NCBI RefSeq assembly: GCF_003052515.2
Contig: NZ_QARE02000013.1
Span: forward strand, 1-64,000
Length of the DNA: 64,000 nucleotides
Reading direction: 5' to 3'
Source of the DNA: Pseudomonas sp. RIT409
GTDB taxonomy: Bacteria; Pseudomonadota; Gammaproteobacteria; Pseudomonadales; Pseudomonadaceae
The position numbers were made by a program, and so were the translations under genes. The notes below the pieces were generated by a model. That model saw only the letters and a list, made by a program, of their open reading frames with translations, was not told the DNA's origin and did no database searches. Shown piece after piece: positions 7,562 to 16,819 of this stretch. The first letter of the stretch is position 1; each line of letters begins with the position of its first letter.

Positions 7562-10500
7562 TCAACGGTGGGCCAACAACCGCTCCAACACCACCTCCAG
7601 CGGGTGGCGCAACTGCCGGTCGGTCTGACGCTTGACCTGGCTGCGGCAAGAATACCCAGTGGCCAACGCCTCTCCGGCCTTGTCCATCTTGACCGCCCAG
7701 GACTGCTCGAAAATGGTCTTCGAGGTTTCGAGATTGCGCGCCTCGTGGCCGTAGGTACCTGACATGCCACAACAGCCAGTGGCCTCGGTCACCAGCGTCA
7801 ACCCGATCCGGGCGAAGACCTTTTCCCATTGCGAGGTGCTGGCCGGGACATTGGTCTTCTCGGTGCAGTGGGCCAGCAGGCGAAAGGACTCGGGCGCGCC
7901 AGAGTCCGCCGACTGCGGCAATACATCAACCAGCCATTCCTGGGGCAACAACACCTTGGGCGTGCCTCCCAGCCCATCGACTTTGAGGTATTCCTGGCGG
8001 TACACCAACGTCATTGCCGGGTCCAGGCCGACCAGCGGGACGTCGCAATCGGCCAGCGCCTTGAGTTGGGTGGCGTTACGGACAGCCGCCTTGGCGAACG
8101 CCCCGAGGAAGCCCTGGACGTGCAGTGGCTTGCCGTTGGCACTGAACGGCGCGAGGTAGACGCGATAACCCAGGGCATGCACCAGTTGAATGAGCGACGC
8201 CAGCAGTGGCGTTTCGAAATAGCGGGTGAAGGCGTCCTGCACCAGCACCACGCTGCGCTGGCGTTCAGCATCGCTCAGCTCCCGCAACGCCGGAACGCTG
8301 GCGACGGCAACCTCGCAGCGGGTCAAGGTGCTCTGCAGGTTGTAGCGATGGAGCAAAGGGCTGTCGACCATGCCCACCTGCCGCTCCAGTACCCCCGTGA
8401 CCCACTTGGACCCCATCACCGCGTTGTACAGGCCTGGCACCCTGGCCATATAGGGCAGCGTGAATTCCAACGAGCCGATCAGGTAATCACGCAGAGGACG
8501 CTGGTAACGACCGTGATAGAGCTCCAGAAAACGCGAACGGAAATCCGGCACGTTGACCTTGATCGGACACTGCCCTGCGCACGACTTGCAGGCCAGGCAG
8601 CCAGCCATGGCGTCATACACCTCATGTGAAAAGTCTGCCTGGCCACGGGCGCGCTTGAGGTTGTTGCCCAGACGCACAGGCAGGCCTCGAAGCCAGCCTG
8701 CCTTGCCACGGGCCGCTTCCAGCACGTCGATGTTCGCCGCGCCTTGCAGGCGCAGCCACTCGCGGATCAGCGAGGCGCGGCCTTTCGGCGAATGCCGACG
8801 TTCTCGGGTGGCTTTCCATGACGGGCACATCGCATCGTGTGGATCGAAGTTGTAGCAGGCGCCGTTGCCGTTGCAGTGCACCGCGCTGCCGAAGCTTTGC
8901 CAGACACGCTCGTCGATCTGGCGGTCCAGATCCCCCCGCAGGGTGACTTCGTCGACCTTGAGCAGACCGTCCTGCGCATCCGGCGGCGTGCAGATCTTTC
9001 CGGGGTTGAGCTGGTTGTACGGATCGAATGCCCCCTTGATCAACTGCAGCGCCGGGTACAGTTCGCCGAAGAAGGCCGGCACGTATTCGGAGCGCAGGCC
9101 CTTGCCGTGCTCCCCCCACAACAAGCCACCATAGCGCTGGGTCAGCTCTGCCACGGCGTCGGAAATCGGCTTGACCAGCGCCGCCTGGGCCGGGTCTTTC
9201 ATGTCCAGGGCAGGACGCACGTGCAGCACGCCGGCGTCGACGTGGCCAAACATCCCGTACGCCAAACCATGACCATCGAGCAAGGCGCGGAATTCGGCGA
9301 TGTAATCCGCGAGCTTCTCCGGCGGAACGGCCGTGTCCTCGACGAACGGCTGGGGACGGATTTCGCCCTCGACGTTGCCCAGCAAGCCGACCGAGCGCTT
9401 GCGCATGGCATAGACCTTGTTGACCGCCGCCGCCCCTTCGGCCAGCGTATGGCCAAGCCGCTCGACACTCGTGTCGCGCTGCAGATGCTCGATGAATGCC
9501 GCGACTCGCGCGCTGACGATCTGCCTGTCGTCACCGCTGAACTCAACCAGGTTGATCCCCAGCGTCGGGCGCTCGTCATCGGTTGGGAAATACTCGGCGA
9601 CGCTGTGCCAGACGATGTCTTTCATCGCCAGCATCAGCACTTTCGAGTCAACGGTTTCGATGGACAGCGGCGAGTGCGCCATCAAGGCGTTCGCATCGCG
9701 CAAGGCGTCCATGAAGCTGGAATAGCGCACGTTCACCAGCACCGAGTAGGTGGGGATCGGCAGCACGTTGAGCTTGGCTTCGACCACGTACCCCAGCGAA
9801 CCCTCGGCGCCGCACAACACGCTGTTGAGGTTGAAACGCCCTTGGTCGTCGCGCAGGTGCGCCAGGTCGTAGCCGGTCAGGCAGCGATTGAGCTTGGGAA
9901 ACACGGTTTCGATGAGCTGAGCCTGGGTTTCCTGAATCTGCCGCGCCGTGCGGTAGACCTCGCCGCTGCGGCCCTGTTGTGCGCACGCCACGTCCAGCGC
10001 CTCGTCGGAGAGGGGCTGCGTGTGCAGCCGCTCACCGCCGAGCAGGACCGTGTGCAGTTCGAGGACGTGGTCCCGGGTCTTGCCATAGGTGCAACTGCCC
10101 TGCCCGCTGGCGTCGGTGTTGATCATGCCGCCGATCGTGGCGCGGTTCGAGGTCGACAGCTCCGGCGCGAAGAACAGCCCGTGAGGCTTGAGCGCAGCGT
10201 TGAGCTGGTCCTTGACCACGCCCGCCTGAACTCTTACCCAACGCTCTTCCACGTTGATTTCGAGAATGGAATTCATGTGCCGGGACAGGTCGACCACGAT
10301 GCCGTCGGTCAGCGACTGGCCGTTGGTGCCGGTCCCGCCGCCGCGAGGGGTGAGCGTGATCTGGCGGAAGCGCGGCTCGGCCATCAGCGCAGCGACGCGC
10401 GCCACGTCGTCGGCGTCCTGCGGAAAGACCGCCGCCTGTGGCAAGCGCTGATAGATGGAGTTGTCGGTGGCCAGCACCGTACGGGTCGCGTAGTCGGCGC

Positions 10501-10591
10501 TGATCTGGCCGCGAAAACCGCTGGCGCGCAACGCGTCGAGAAAATCGGGATAGCCGGCGGCGGGAGCGGCGGCAGTCAATGGGGCGATCAT
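7562..10591 (-). CDS. ydiJ: FAD- and FeS-dependent D-2-hydroxyacid dehydrogenase (YdiJ-type)
   Basis: A large soluble oxidoreductase of about 1009 residues, close to E. coli YdiJ. The N-terminal FAD_binding_4 domain carries TLTPRGGGTGTNGQS and NTDASGQGSCTYGKT. A FAD-oxidase C-terminal domain follows (FGHVDAGVLHVRP). Next is a ferredoxin-like cysteine cluster, CLACKSCAGQCP near residue 670, and a CCG-type domain near the C terminus (CCGMSGTYGHEARN). Relatives oxidise D-lactate or D-2-hydroxyglutarate, and the two cannot be separated here. The ATG at 10591 gives MIAPLTAAAPAAGYP; the frame is open 14 codons further upstream. A LysR gene is divergent and probably controls it. Confidence 0.88.
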   Translation of the reverse strand: MIAPLTAAAPAAGYPDFLDALRASGFRGQISADYATRTVLATDNSIYQRLPQAAVFPQDADDVARVAALMAEPRFRQITLTPRGGGTGTNGQSLTDGIVVDLSRHMNSILEINVEERWVRVQAGVVKDQLNAALKPHGLFFAPELSTSNRATIGGMINTDASGQGSCTYGKTRDHVLELHTVLLGGERLHTQPLSDEALDVACAQQGRSGEVYRTARQIQETQAQLIETVFPKLNRCLTGYDLAHLRDDQGRFNLNSVLCGAEGSLGYVVEAKLNVLPIPTYSVLVNVRYSSFMDALRDANALMAHSPLSIETVDSKVLMLAMKDIVWHSVAEYFPTDDERPTLGINLVEFSGDDRQIVSARVAAFIEHLQRDTSVERLGHTLAEGAAAVNKVYAMRKRSVGLLGNVEGEIRPQPFVEDTAVPPEKLADYIAEFRALLDGHGLAYGMFGHVDAGVLHVRPALDMKDPAQAALVKPISDAVAELTQRYGGLLWGEHGKGLRSEYVPAFFGELYPALQLIKGAFDPYNQLNPGKICTPPDAQDGLLKVDEVTLRGDLDRQIDERVWQSFGSAVHCNGNGACYNFDPHDAMCPSWKATRERRHSPKGRASLIREWLRLQGAANIDVLEAARGKAGWLRGLPVRLGNNLKRARGQADFSHEVYDAMAGCLACKSCAGQCPIKVNVPDFRSRFLELYHGRYQRPLRDYLIGSLEFTLPYMARVPGLYNAVMGSKWVTGVLERQVGMVDSPLLHRYNLQSTLTRCEVAVASVPALRELSDAERQRSVVLVQDAFTRYFETPLLASLIQLVHALGYRVYLAPFSANGKPLHVQGFLGAFAKAAVRNATQLKALADCDVPLVGLDPAMTLVYRQEYLKVDGLGGTPKVLLPQEWLVDVLPQSADSGAPESFRLLAHCTEKTNVPASTSQWEKVFARIGLTLVTEATGCCGMSGTYGHEARNLETSKTIFEQSWAVKMDKAGEALATGYSCRSQVKRQTDRQLRHPLEVVLERLLAHR

Positions 10592-10749
10592 CAGGGGATG
10601 GCCTCTTGTCGGTCTGATCACGGAAAACGGCAAAATACTTGTCGCCCGGGCATTAATCGGTCAGCCTCGGATCGTTATGGTGTCCATGATCCTGCAGGTT
10701 GCAGCACAGGACAAACGGATATTGCTGCCGCTATCGATGACTTTTACGA

Positions 10750-11634
10750 ATGAATTACCGCCACCTGACTCCGTCCATGTCCCTGCTGCTGGCGTTCGAA
10801 GCGGCGGCCCGTCATGAGAGCTACACCCGGGCCGCCCTGGAACTGTCGTTGACCCAGAGTGCGGTCAGCCGCCAGGTCCAGGCGTTGGAGCAACAACTGG
10901 GGCTGACGCTGTTCCGTCGTGAAGGCCGGCAAGTGCAGCTCACCGAGGTGGGGCGCCTGTACCAGCGGGAAATGAGCGAGGCCCTGGGGCGAATTCGCAG
11001 TGCGACCCTCCAGGCCATCGCCTACCAATCGGGCGCCGGCAGCCTGCGGCTGGCGACGCTGCCGACCTTCGGTTCGAAGTGGCTGCTGCCGCGCCTGCAC
11101 GGCTTCTACAAGCAACACCCCGGCATGCTGGTGCATATCAATTCTCGCATCGATGGGGTGGACTTCGAGACCAGCGGCATCGATGCGGCCATCGTCGTCG
11201 GCACCACGGGCCTACCGGGCCAGATCAGCCATCGCCTGCACGCCGAAGAGCTGGTGGTGGTAGTCTCCCCCCAGGCCGCCGATGAGCAGCGGGACTGGAC
11301 GCCGGAGCACATCGCCGGGCAAATGCTGCTCAACGTTGCCAACAACCCCAATGCCTGGGGGGACTGGTTCAGCCACCATCGCCTGCCGCACCGCCTGATG
11401 CGCCTGGGCCCGAGTTTCGAATTGACATCGCACCTGATCCAGGCAGTCAAAGCGGGCATCGGAATCGGCCTGGTGCCCCGCATTCTGGTGGCCGACGAAC
11501 TGGCCAGCAACCAGTTGATCGGGGTGGACCTGCCGTTTGCCAGTCAGCGCAGCTATTACCTGACCTACCCGCCGCGCAATGAAATGTTGCCTTCGCTCCA
11601 GGCCTTCCGAGCATGGTTGCTGGAGCAGATCTAG
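10750..11634 (+). CDS. LysR-family transcriptional regulator
   Basis: 294 residues. The N-terminal winged helix-turn-helix is clear (SYTRAALELSLTQSAVSRQVQALEQQLG), followed by a LysR substrate-binding domain (LRLATLPTFGSKWLLPRL). The sequence style matches the GcvA-like subgroup. It is divergent from the large dehydrogenase gene, with about 158 bases between the starts, the usual arrangement for a LysR protein and its target. The intergenic region contains no second gene. The inducer is unknown. Confidence 0.9.
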   Translation: MNYRHLTPSMSLLLAFEAAARHESYTRAALELSLTQSAVSRQVQALEQQLGLTLFRREGRQVQLTEVGRLYQREMSEALGRIRSATLQAIAYQSGAGSLRLATLPTFGSKWLLPRLHGFYKQHPGMLVHINSRIDGVDFETSGIDAAIVVGTTGLPGQISHRLHAEELVVVVSPQAADEQRDWTPEHIAGQMLLNVANNPNAWGDWFSHHRLPHRLMRLGPSFELTSHLIQAVKAGIGIGLVPRILVADELASNQLIGVDLPFASQRSYYLTYPPRNEMLPSLQAFRAWLLEQI

Positions 11635-11843
11635 GCTGTTGCCCAGCGGCACCGCGTTTGCGCTTTTCGGCCATCGGCGAAAGCGATGGCGTCTGGTATG
11701 TTGCGTGTGCAACACCGCCTGCTCGGAAACACCCTGCAATGCCCCATGATCGATCAATCCCCATGGACGGCCCGCTTACGGGCCTTCTTAGGACTGGCCG
11801 CTCGCTGCATTCCAATAACCACTGACAAGGCTCTGGATCACCC

Positions 11844-12326
11844 ATGTTCGCGTTCATTCTCTATTCGGTATTGATCGGCATCGGCGGCACGGCCTTGCTG
11901 GATCTCTGGGCACACTTGCTGAAAATCACCCTGGGCTTGCCCACCGCGCCCTGGCATCTGGTCGGACGCTGGTTCGCAGGTATGCGCAACGGGCAGTACG
12001 TGCATCGCAACGGCATTGCCAACTCGCCCGAGGTGGCCAATGAACTCAAGATCGGCTGGATCATGCACTACGCAATCGGCGTACTCTTCGCAGCGGCGTT
12101 GCTGTTCATCTGGGGTGTACAGTGGGCGCACACCCCGACGTTCTTCCCGGCCCTGCTGGTGGGGCTGGTCACCGTAGGCGCGGGCTGGTTCATCTTGCAA
12201 CCGGGCATGGGCGTCGGGGTGGCCTGCAGCAATGCACCGAACCCCACCGTGGCACGGCTGCAGAATGTGGTGGGGCATGTGGTGTTCGCCATCGGCATGT
12301 ACTGGACGGCGCTGCTGGTCGGATAG
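11844..12326 (+). CDS. DUF2938 membrane protein
   Basis: 160 residues with four hydrophobic segments (IGIGGTALLDLW, IGVLFAAALLFIWGV, LLVGLVTVGAGWF, GHVVFAIGMYW). The overall pattern, including the VHRNGIANSP stretch after the first helix, matches the DUF2938 family of unknown function. The ATG at 11844 directly precedes the first hydrophobic segment. About 210 bases lie between it and the LysR gene on the same strand, so it probably has its own promoter. It is convergent with the beta-lactamase gene. No function can be proposed. Confidence 0.8.
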   Translation: MFAFILYSVLIGIGGTALLDLWAHLLKITLGLPTAPWHLVGRWFAGMRNGQYVHRNGIANSPEVANELKIGWIMHYAIGVLFAAALLFIWGVQWAHTPTFFPALLVGLVTVGAGWFILQPGMGVGVACSNAPNPTVARLQNVVGHVVFAIGMYWTALLVG

Positions 12327-12353
12327 CCAGACGCGCTGGCAGGGTTCACATCG

Positions 12354-13238
12354 TTACAGAGCGGCCGCGTAGTTGCCGATCTCAGCCATCAGCGCATTGA
12401 CCTGGCCAGCGTCGGCCGTCGAGCCGCTGTAATACACCGTGACGATCAGCGGCGGGCGATTGGGTGGCCATACAATGGCAATGTCATTGCTGGCGTTGTT
12501 GCTCCCCGAGCCCGTCTTGTCGCCGACCCGCCAGCCCGCTGGTAGACCGGCCCGCAGTTTCTGATCGCCGGTCGTGTTACTCACCAGCCAGGCAATCAAC
12601 TGGTCCCGCGAAGCCCCCGATAACGCTTCGCCAAGCGCCAGCGTCTGCAAGGTTCGCAGCATGGCCAACGGCGTCGTGGTGTCTCGAACATCGCCCGGCC
12701 GGTTTTCGTTGAGCGTGGGTTCGCGGCGATCCAGACGCGTAACCGGGTCCCCTGCCCTGCGCAACCAGTCGGTCAACCCCTGCGGGCCGCCAAAACTGTC
12801 CAGCAGCAAATTGGCCGCCGTGTTGTCACTCAGGGTGACCGCCGCTTCGCAGATCGATCCCACACTCAACCCGCCCTCGCCCGTGTGCTTTTGCGTCACC
12901 GGCGAATACGGCACCAACTGTTCCGGGCCGTAGACGACCCGTCGCGAAAGGTCCTCCTCCCCACGGTCAACCCGCGCCAAGACATAAGCAGCAGCCAACG
13001 CCTTGAACGTGCTGCACATCGCGAAACGCTCATCGGCACGGTGGGCAATCAGGCGCTGATTCCCCGTATCGAGCATGGCAACGCCAAGACGCCCGCCATG
13101 GCGACGCTCCAGCGCGGCGAGCTGTCGTTCCAGATCTGTGTTTGAGATGGGGCTGGCGTCAGACGCCAGAGCATGCATGCCGTACAGCGCGGGCATCGCC
13201 AGCAGCGATGCGCCGATAAACCTTCTGCGCGTGATCAA
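12354..13238 (-). CDS. Class A beta-lactamase, Tat-exported
   Basis: Hydrolyses beta-lactams in the periplasm. 294 residues. The N terminus MITRRRFIGAS is a twin-arginine signal. All active-site motifs are present: STFK (Ser76-Lys79), SDN (137-139), EPTLN (Glu173 to Asn177) and KTGSG (241-245). A Cys precedes the nucleophile, as in CTX-M and KPC-like enzymes, but no partner Cys follows KTG, so the KPC-type disulfide is not expected. The start is a TTG at 13238 with AAGGA about ten bases upstream. There is no divergent ampR gene, so regulation is unclear. It is a single chromosomal gene with base composition like its neighbours. The spectrum cannot be predicted. Confidence 0.93.
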   Translation of the reverse strand: MITRRRFIGASLLAMPALYGMHALASDASPISNTDLERQLAALERRHGGRLGVAMLDTGNQRLIAHRADERFAMCSTFKALAAAYVLARVDRGEEDLSRRVVYGPEQLVPYSPVTQKHTGEGGLSVGSICEAAVTLSDNTAANLLLDSFGGPQGLTDWLRRAGDPVTRLDRREPTLNENRPGDVRDTTTPLAMLRTLQTLALGEALSGASRDQLIAWLVSNTTGDQKLRAGLPAGWRVGDKTGSGSNNASNDIAIVWPPNRPPLIVTVYYSGSTADAGQVNALMAEIGNYAAAL

Positions 13239-13241
13239 TCT

Positions 13242-13334
13242 TTACATCCTTGTCGAGACGGGGGCCGGGGGAACATCGACACCCACAGGGTCGCTCATGA
13301 CTGGGCGGCGTGTCGTATCAACGGTAGCGATCAT
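13242..13334 (-). other. 30-codon upstream ORF in the beta-lactamase leader
   Basis: A 30-codon frame (MIATVDTTRRPVM...) preceded by GGGGAG with good spacing. It ends at TAA three bases before the TTG start of the beta-lactamase gene, in the same frame. It resembles no protein family I recognise. It may be a leader peptide affecting translation of the downstream gene, or chance. Otherwise 13239-13473 holds no gene. Confidence 0.2.
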
Positions 13335-13473
13335 GATGGGTCTCCCCGCGTCTGGCCAGCAGGCCCCCGGCGAAGCCCACAATCGCTCGCCTGGTCGTCG
13401 CATTCATGTCGCCCACCGATGTCGCCTGCCCGTTCGCGCCCTGACGTTTACTACACCACGCAAAAAGGCGCAA

Positions 13474-13677
13474 TCACCGAGGGCGACTGAACGCTGAAAC
13501 CGAACGCACCCAACTGATCAGCCGTACCGTCGCCGGGTTGTCCTGCTCCTCATGCTCGGCGGCCAACTCCCCTGCCAGCGAGGCGAGCGACTGTGGCAAC
13601 AGCCACGACACTTCCTGCTCGGTCACTTGAATCAGGTTCGGATCGTCTTCTTTCTCGAACGCGGGCCATTCATTCAT
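13474..13677 (-). CDS. Small hypothetical protein
   Basis: 67 residues, acidic in its first half (MNEWPAFEKEDDPNLI) with a leucine-rich helix in the middle and a basic C terminus (FSRPR). No signal peptide or membrane segment is visible. The ATG at 13677 is chosen because AAGGTG lies seven bases upstream; an in-frame ATG at 13713 has a poor site. It is the last gene of an apparent three-gene operon with the reductase fusion (13717-15774) and a GST (15865-16488). I do not recognise a family. A role linked to the upstream reductase is only suggested by position. Confidence 0.55.
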   Translation of the reverse strand: MNEWPAFEKEDDPNLIQVTEQEVSWLLPQSLASLAGELAAEHEEQDNPATVRLISWVRSVSAFSRPR

Positions 13678-13716
13678 CTTTATCACCTTTCGCATCACGT
13701 CGGCGTCAGCCATGTT

Positions 13717-15774
13717 TCAGAGATCGAGCACCAGCGGCCCGGAGGCCGGGACGGCACAGCAGATCAGCACCTGATCGGCCGCGGGCATTTCAGCGGGCGG
13801 CACGGGATAATGCACTTGGCCTTTGATCAGCCGGGTTTTGCAGGTACCACACGCACCGCTGCGGCAGCTGTATTCAGGTTCAAGGCCACGGCTTTCGGCC
13901 AGTTCCAGCAATGTCCCACCGGCGGGTTGCCAGCGGGCCTCCTTGGCAGACTTCTCGAACACCACCGGCACCGGCGCGGTAGCCGCAGGTGGCTGATCGA
14001 GGCCGACGGCCTGTGGCTCGGTGGTGCGCTTGAGGGTCGAGGGGCCGAAGGTCTCGGCATGAATCCGCTCGTCACGGATGTGCATCGCCCTCAGCTCGTC
14101 ATATAACCCTTGTGTGAAGCTCGCCGGGCCGCAGACATAAAAATCGAAGTCATTGAACGGCAGCAGCGTCTTGAGCAGATTCAGGTCAATGCGACCTGCA
14201 AAGTGAAAATCCCGACCTGCGCGGGCCTCGCTCTCAGGCTGGCTCAGCAGGCGGACAACCGTCAGTTCTTGACCGGCATTGGCAATGAGTGTGTCCAATT
14301 CTTCACGAAAAGCCAGGTCCACCAGACGACGTGCACTTTGAATGAACCAGACAGGGCGATTACGGCGCTTGCGCCTGTTCTGATACAGCACCTCGCGGAG
14401 CATCGACAGCATGGGGGTCACCCCGATTCCGGCGCCCAGCAAGACCAATGGCCGGGGCTCCAACGGCTCTACGGTGAAGGCCCCTTGCGGCGCGCGGGCC
14501 TCGATGCAGTCGCCGACCTTGAGCGTATCGTGCAAGTGACCGGACACCTGGCCGTCACGTTTGACGCTGATGCGAAAAAAATCGTCGGAGGGGGCGCTGG
14601 ACAGGCTGTAGGTTCGAATCACAGGTTTGTCTTGGCCCTGCAGGCGCACCCGCAATGGCACATGCTGCCCGGCCTTGAACGTCGGGAGACCGGCCCCGTC
14701 GGCGGCTTCGAAGTAGAACGAGCGAATGTCCGCGCTTTCATCTTCGACGCGCACCACTTTCAAGGTTCTCCACTGGTCGCGCAGGGCGTCGGCTTGCCGG
14801 CGCGCCGCCGCCTGTTCCCAATCGCCGGTCATCAGGCTATTGGGCGAGAAGCCCTCGAAGCTCCAGCGAGAGCGTAGCGCAGTGGGTCGTCTGAGCACTT
14901 TGCGCACCTTGACCTGCCAGAGCCGCTCAGCGCCCTGAAAGGCGGCCACTTCAGGTCCGTCCAGGATCAGCGTCACCTCGCCTGCAACGTGCAACAGTTC
15001 ACCGGTGGCAAAGTCGATGAACAGCAGTCCAGCCCTGGGGTTGAGCAGGAAATTCCCCAGAGTGTTGAAAAACAGGTTGCCCGCGAAGTCCGGTATGGTG
15101 AGCACGTCGTCTTCAACCCGCACGAACCCAGTGCGTCCGCCCCGGTGGGACACGTCCACCGAGCGGTGTGGCAGGTCCCCTTCGAGGTCGACGTAGCTGG
15201 CCACGAAAAAGGTATCGGCCCCACGAATAGCCGCTGTTGCGGCCTCGTCCAGCGCATCCATCGCCTGCGCCGGCGCTCGGCCGGGCAACGGCGATGCTTC
15301 ACCGTCTTGCAAGGGCCGAAGTTGAATGTACTGGGGGCAGTTGCCGAACGAATATTCAACCGCCAGCGAAAAGCCATGCCGATCCAGCGAGCGAATGTGG
15401 CCGTTGAGGCGGTTGCGCCGACGGGTCTGCAAATCGATGCCCAGCAACCCCAACGCACTTCCGGGCTGAAAGCCGCCGGTCACCGGGTCATCGGCACCCG
15501 GCAACCAGGCGATGTCAAGCCGACGAGGGTCGGGGGAGGTGATGAAACCTTCATGAGCCTCGATCATGCTCGCCCATGGCCAGCCTTCGGCATCCACCGC
15601 GCCCACCATCAGGTAGGGAATCTGCTGATAGAACTCGCGGTGCTGGTCCGGCATGTAATCGCGAACGAACTTGCGTCCCACGACGTCCATGCGCTCGACG
15701 ACACCTGCGTGGGTCTGAAGCTGCAATTCACCGGCGTGCCAGGGGGCGTTCTTTTCGAAAGGGGTATCGTTCAT
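13717..15774 (-). CDS. PNPOx-like / flavin reductase / 2Fe-2S ferredoxin fusion
   Basis: 685 residues in three parts. Residues about 40-300 form a pyridoxamine-phosphate-oxidase-like split barrel. Residues about 340-570 form a ferredoxin-NADP reductase module: FAD motif RTYSLSSAP, then LLGAGIGVTPMLSML and YVCGPASFTQG for NAD(P)H. The C terminus is a plant-type 2Fe-2S domain with CRSGACGTC and a later Cys in LICCAVP. Electrons would pass from NAD(P)H through flavin to the FeS cluster. The physiological acceptor is unknown. It sits between a GST gene upstream and a small hypothetical downstream on the same strand, suggesting a detoxification or redox-stress operon. Similar fusions occur widely in Pseudomonas. 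Confidence 0.85.
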   Translation of the reverse strand: MNDTPFEKNAPWHAGELQLQTHAGVVERMDVVGRKFVRDYMPDQHREFYQQIPYLMVGAVDAEGWPWASMIEAHEGFITSPDPRRLDIAWLPGADDPVTGGFQPGSALGLLGIDLQTRRRNRLNGHIRSLDRHGFSLAVEYSFGNCPQYIQLRPLQDGEASPLPGRAPAQAMDALDEAATAAIRGADTFFVASYVDLEGDLPHRSVDVSHRGGRTGFVRVEDDVLTIPDFAGNLFFNTLGNFLLNPRAGLLFIDFATGELLHVAGEVTLILDGPEVAAFQGAERLWQVKVRKVLRRPTALRSRWSFEGFSPNSLMTGDWEQAAARRQADALRDQWRTLKVVRVEDESADIRSFYFEAADGAGLPTFKAGQHVPLRVRLQGQDKPVIRTYSLSSAPSDDFFRISVKRDGQVSGHLHDTLKVGDCIEARAPQGAFTVEPLEPRPLVLLGAGIGVTPMLSMLREVLYQNRRKRRNRPVWFIQSARRLVDLAFREELDTLIANAGQELTVVRLLSQPESEARAGRDFHFAGRIDLNLLKTLLPFNDFDFYVCGPASFTQGLYDELRAMHIRDERIHAETFGPSTLKRTTEPQAVGLDQPPAATAPVPVVFEKSAKEARWQPAGGTLLELAESRGLEPEYSCRSGACGTCKTRLIKGQVHYPVPPAEMPAADQVLICCAVPASGPLVLDL

Positions 15775-15864
15775 GGCGCAAACTCCCGCAGGGGAAGTGA
15801 GGGGTGTCCGATAGGCGCCAACCGCTCAGCGCCTACCGAACCGCGTTCGACATTGCTGCTCGGC

Positions 15865-16488
15865 TCAGACCACCAGACCTGCGCGGGTCTTGGGCATGGG
15901 CACGAAACCTTTCAGGCTTTCGATACGCGCCAGCCAGGCCCGCACGTTGGGGTAGGCATCCAGCGACACATTGCCTTCCGGTGCATGGGCGATGTAGCTG
16001 TAGCCAGCGACGTCAGCGATGGTGGCGTGCTCTGTGGCGAGAAATTCGCGGCCTTCCAGATGGTGCTCGATGACCCGGAGCACAGCATGGGCGCGCTCGA
16101 TGGTGTCTTTCGGATCGAAACCGGCGCCGAATACGGTGATCAACCGGGCGCGGGCCGGGCCGTTATTGATTTGCCCTGCCGCCACCGCCAGCCAACGCTG
16201 CACCTGTGCGGCACCTTCTGCGTCCCGTGGCAGCCATTGGCCCGTGGTGTCGTACTTGTTGGCGAGGTACACCAGGATCGCCGTCGAGTCCGCCACGACC
16301 GTGCCGTTGTCGTCGATCACCGGGACTTGACCGAATACGTTCAAGGCCAGGAATTCCGGGGTTTTGTTAGCCCCCTTGGCCAAATCGACGAATTCGATCT
16401 GCGGCTCCAGGCCGAGCAGCGACAGCATCAATTGGGCGCGATGGGAATGGCCGGACAAAGGGAAGTGATAGAGTTTGATGGCGTTCAT
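15865..16488 (-). CDS. Glutathione S-transferase family protein
   Basis: 207 residues. The N-terminal thioredoxin-fold domain begins MNAIKLYHFPLSGHSHR, with NVFGQVPVIDD and ADSTAILVYLA as the glutathione-binding elements. An all-helical C-terminal domain follows. Not closely similar to the other GST in the window (3433-4044). It is the first gene of the operon that continues with the flavin reductase fusion 90 bases downstream. The substrate is unknown; conjugation or reduction of an electrophile is the family activity. Confidence 0.88.
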   Translation of the reverse strand: MNAIKLYHFPLSGHSHRAQLMLSLLGLEPQIEFVDLAKGANKTPEFLALNVFGQVPVIDDNGTVVADSTAILVYLANKYDTTGQWLPRDAEGAAQVQRWLAVAAGQINNGPARARLITVFGAGFDPKDTIERAHAVLRVIEHHLEGREFLATEHATIADVAGYSYIAHAPEGNVSLDAYPNVRAWLARIESLKGFVPMPKTRAGLVV

Positions 16489-16819
16489 GTCAGGTGCTCC
16501 GTTGGCTGATGGGTTCAGGTTCAGCGGGAGCCTTCTGTCGAGATCGGCTTCGTCGCGCTGATGGGAGGAATGTTGGACCTAATCATGAATCAGCAGAATC
16601 ACCAGAAAAAACAATCCAGCATTTCAGAGGATGGAATAATCAATCGACGAGGGGCAGATGGGGGGCACTAGCCTCGAGGGTGGACGATCAGGTAAGGGTA
16701 TGGGAGGAAAAGGCCCACGCTGCACGAGCGCGCACCGCGGCAACGGACGGCCCTGAGATGGCCGCTACGGCCGACAGTGTTCCCTGTCGGCCGTATCACA
16801 GGCAAAAAGCGGCTGCCGA
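16489..16819. other. Intergenic region with no gene
   Basis: About 330 bases between the GST start and the araH stop, both genes on the minus strand. It presumably holds the promoter of the GST operon, but I could not identify convincing -35 and -10 elements. The only clear structure is the stem-loop at 16767-16794. Short open frames here lack ribosome sites and protein-like composition. Confidence 0.5.
16767..16794 (-). terminator. Stem-loop after araH
   Basis: A perfect 11-base inverted repeat (ACGGCCGACAG, loop TGTTCC, CTGTCGGCCGT) 26 bases beyond the araH stop. No U-tract follows on the minus strand, so it may be a weak terminator or an RNA-stabilising stem at the end of the ara transcript. 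Confidence 0.5.

Noticed and set aside
8837..10753. 638-codon plus-strand open frame opposite the YdiJ-type gene
   Set aside because: Shadow of a well-supported dehydrogenase gene that has intact FAD and FeS motifs.
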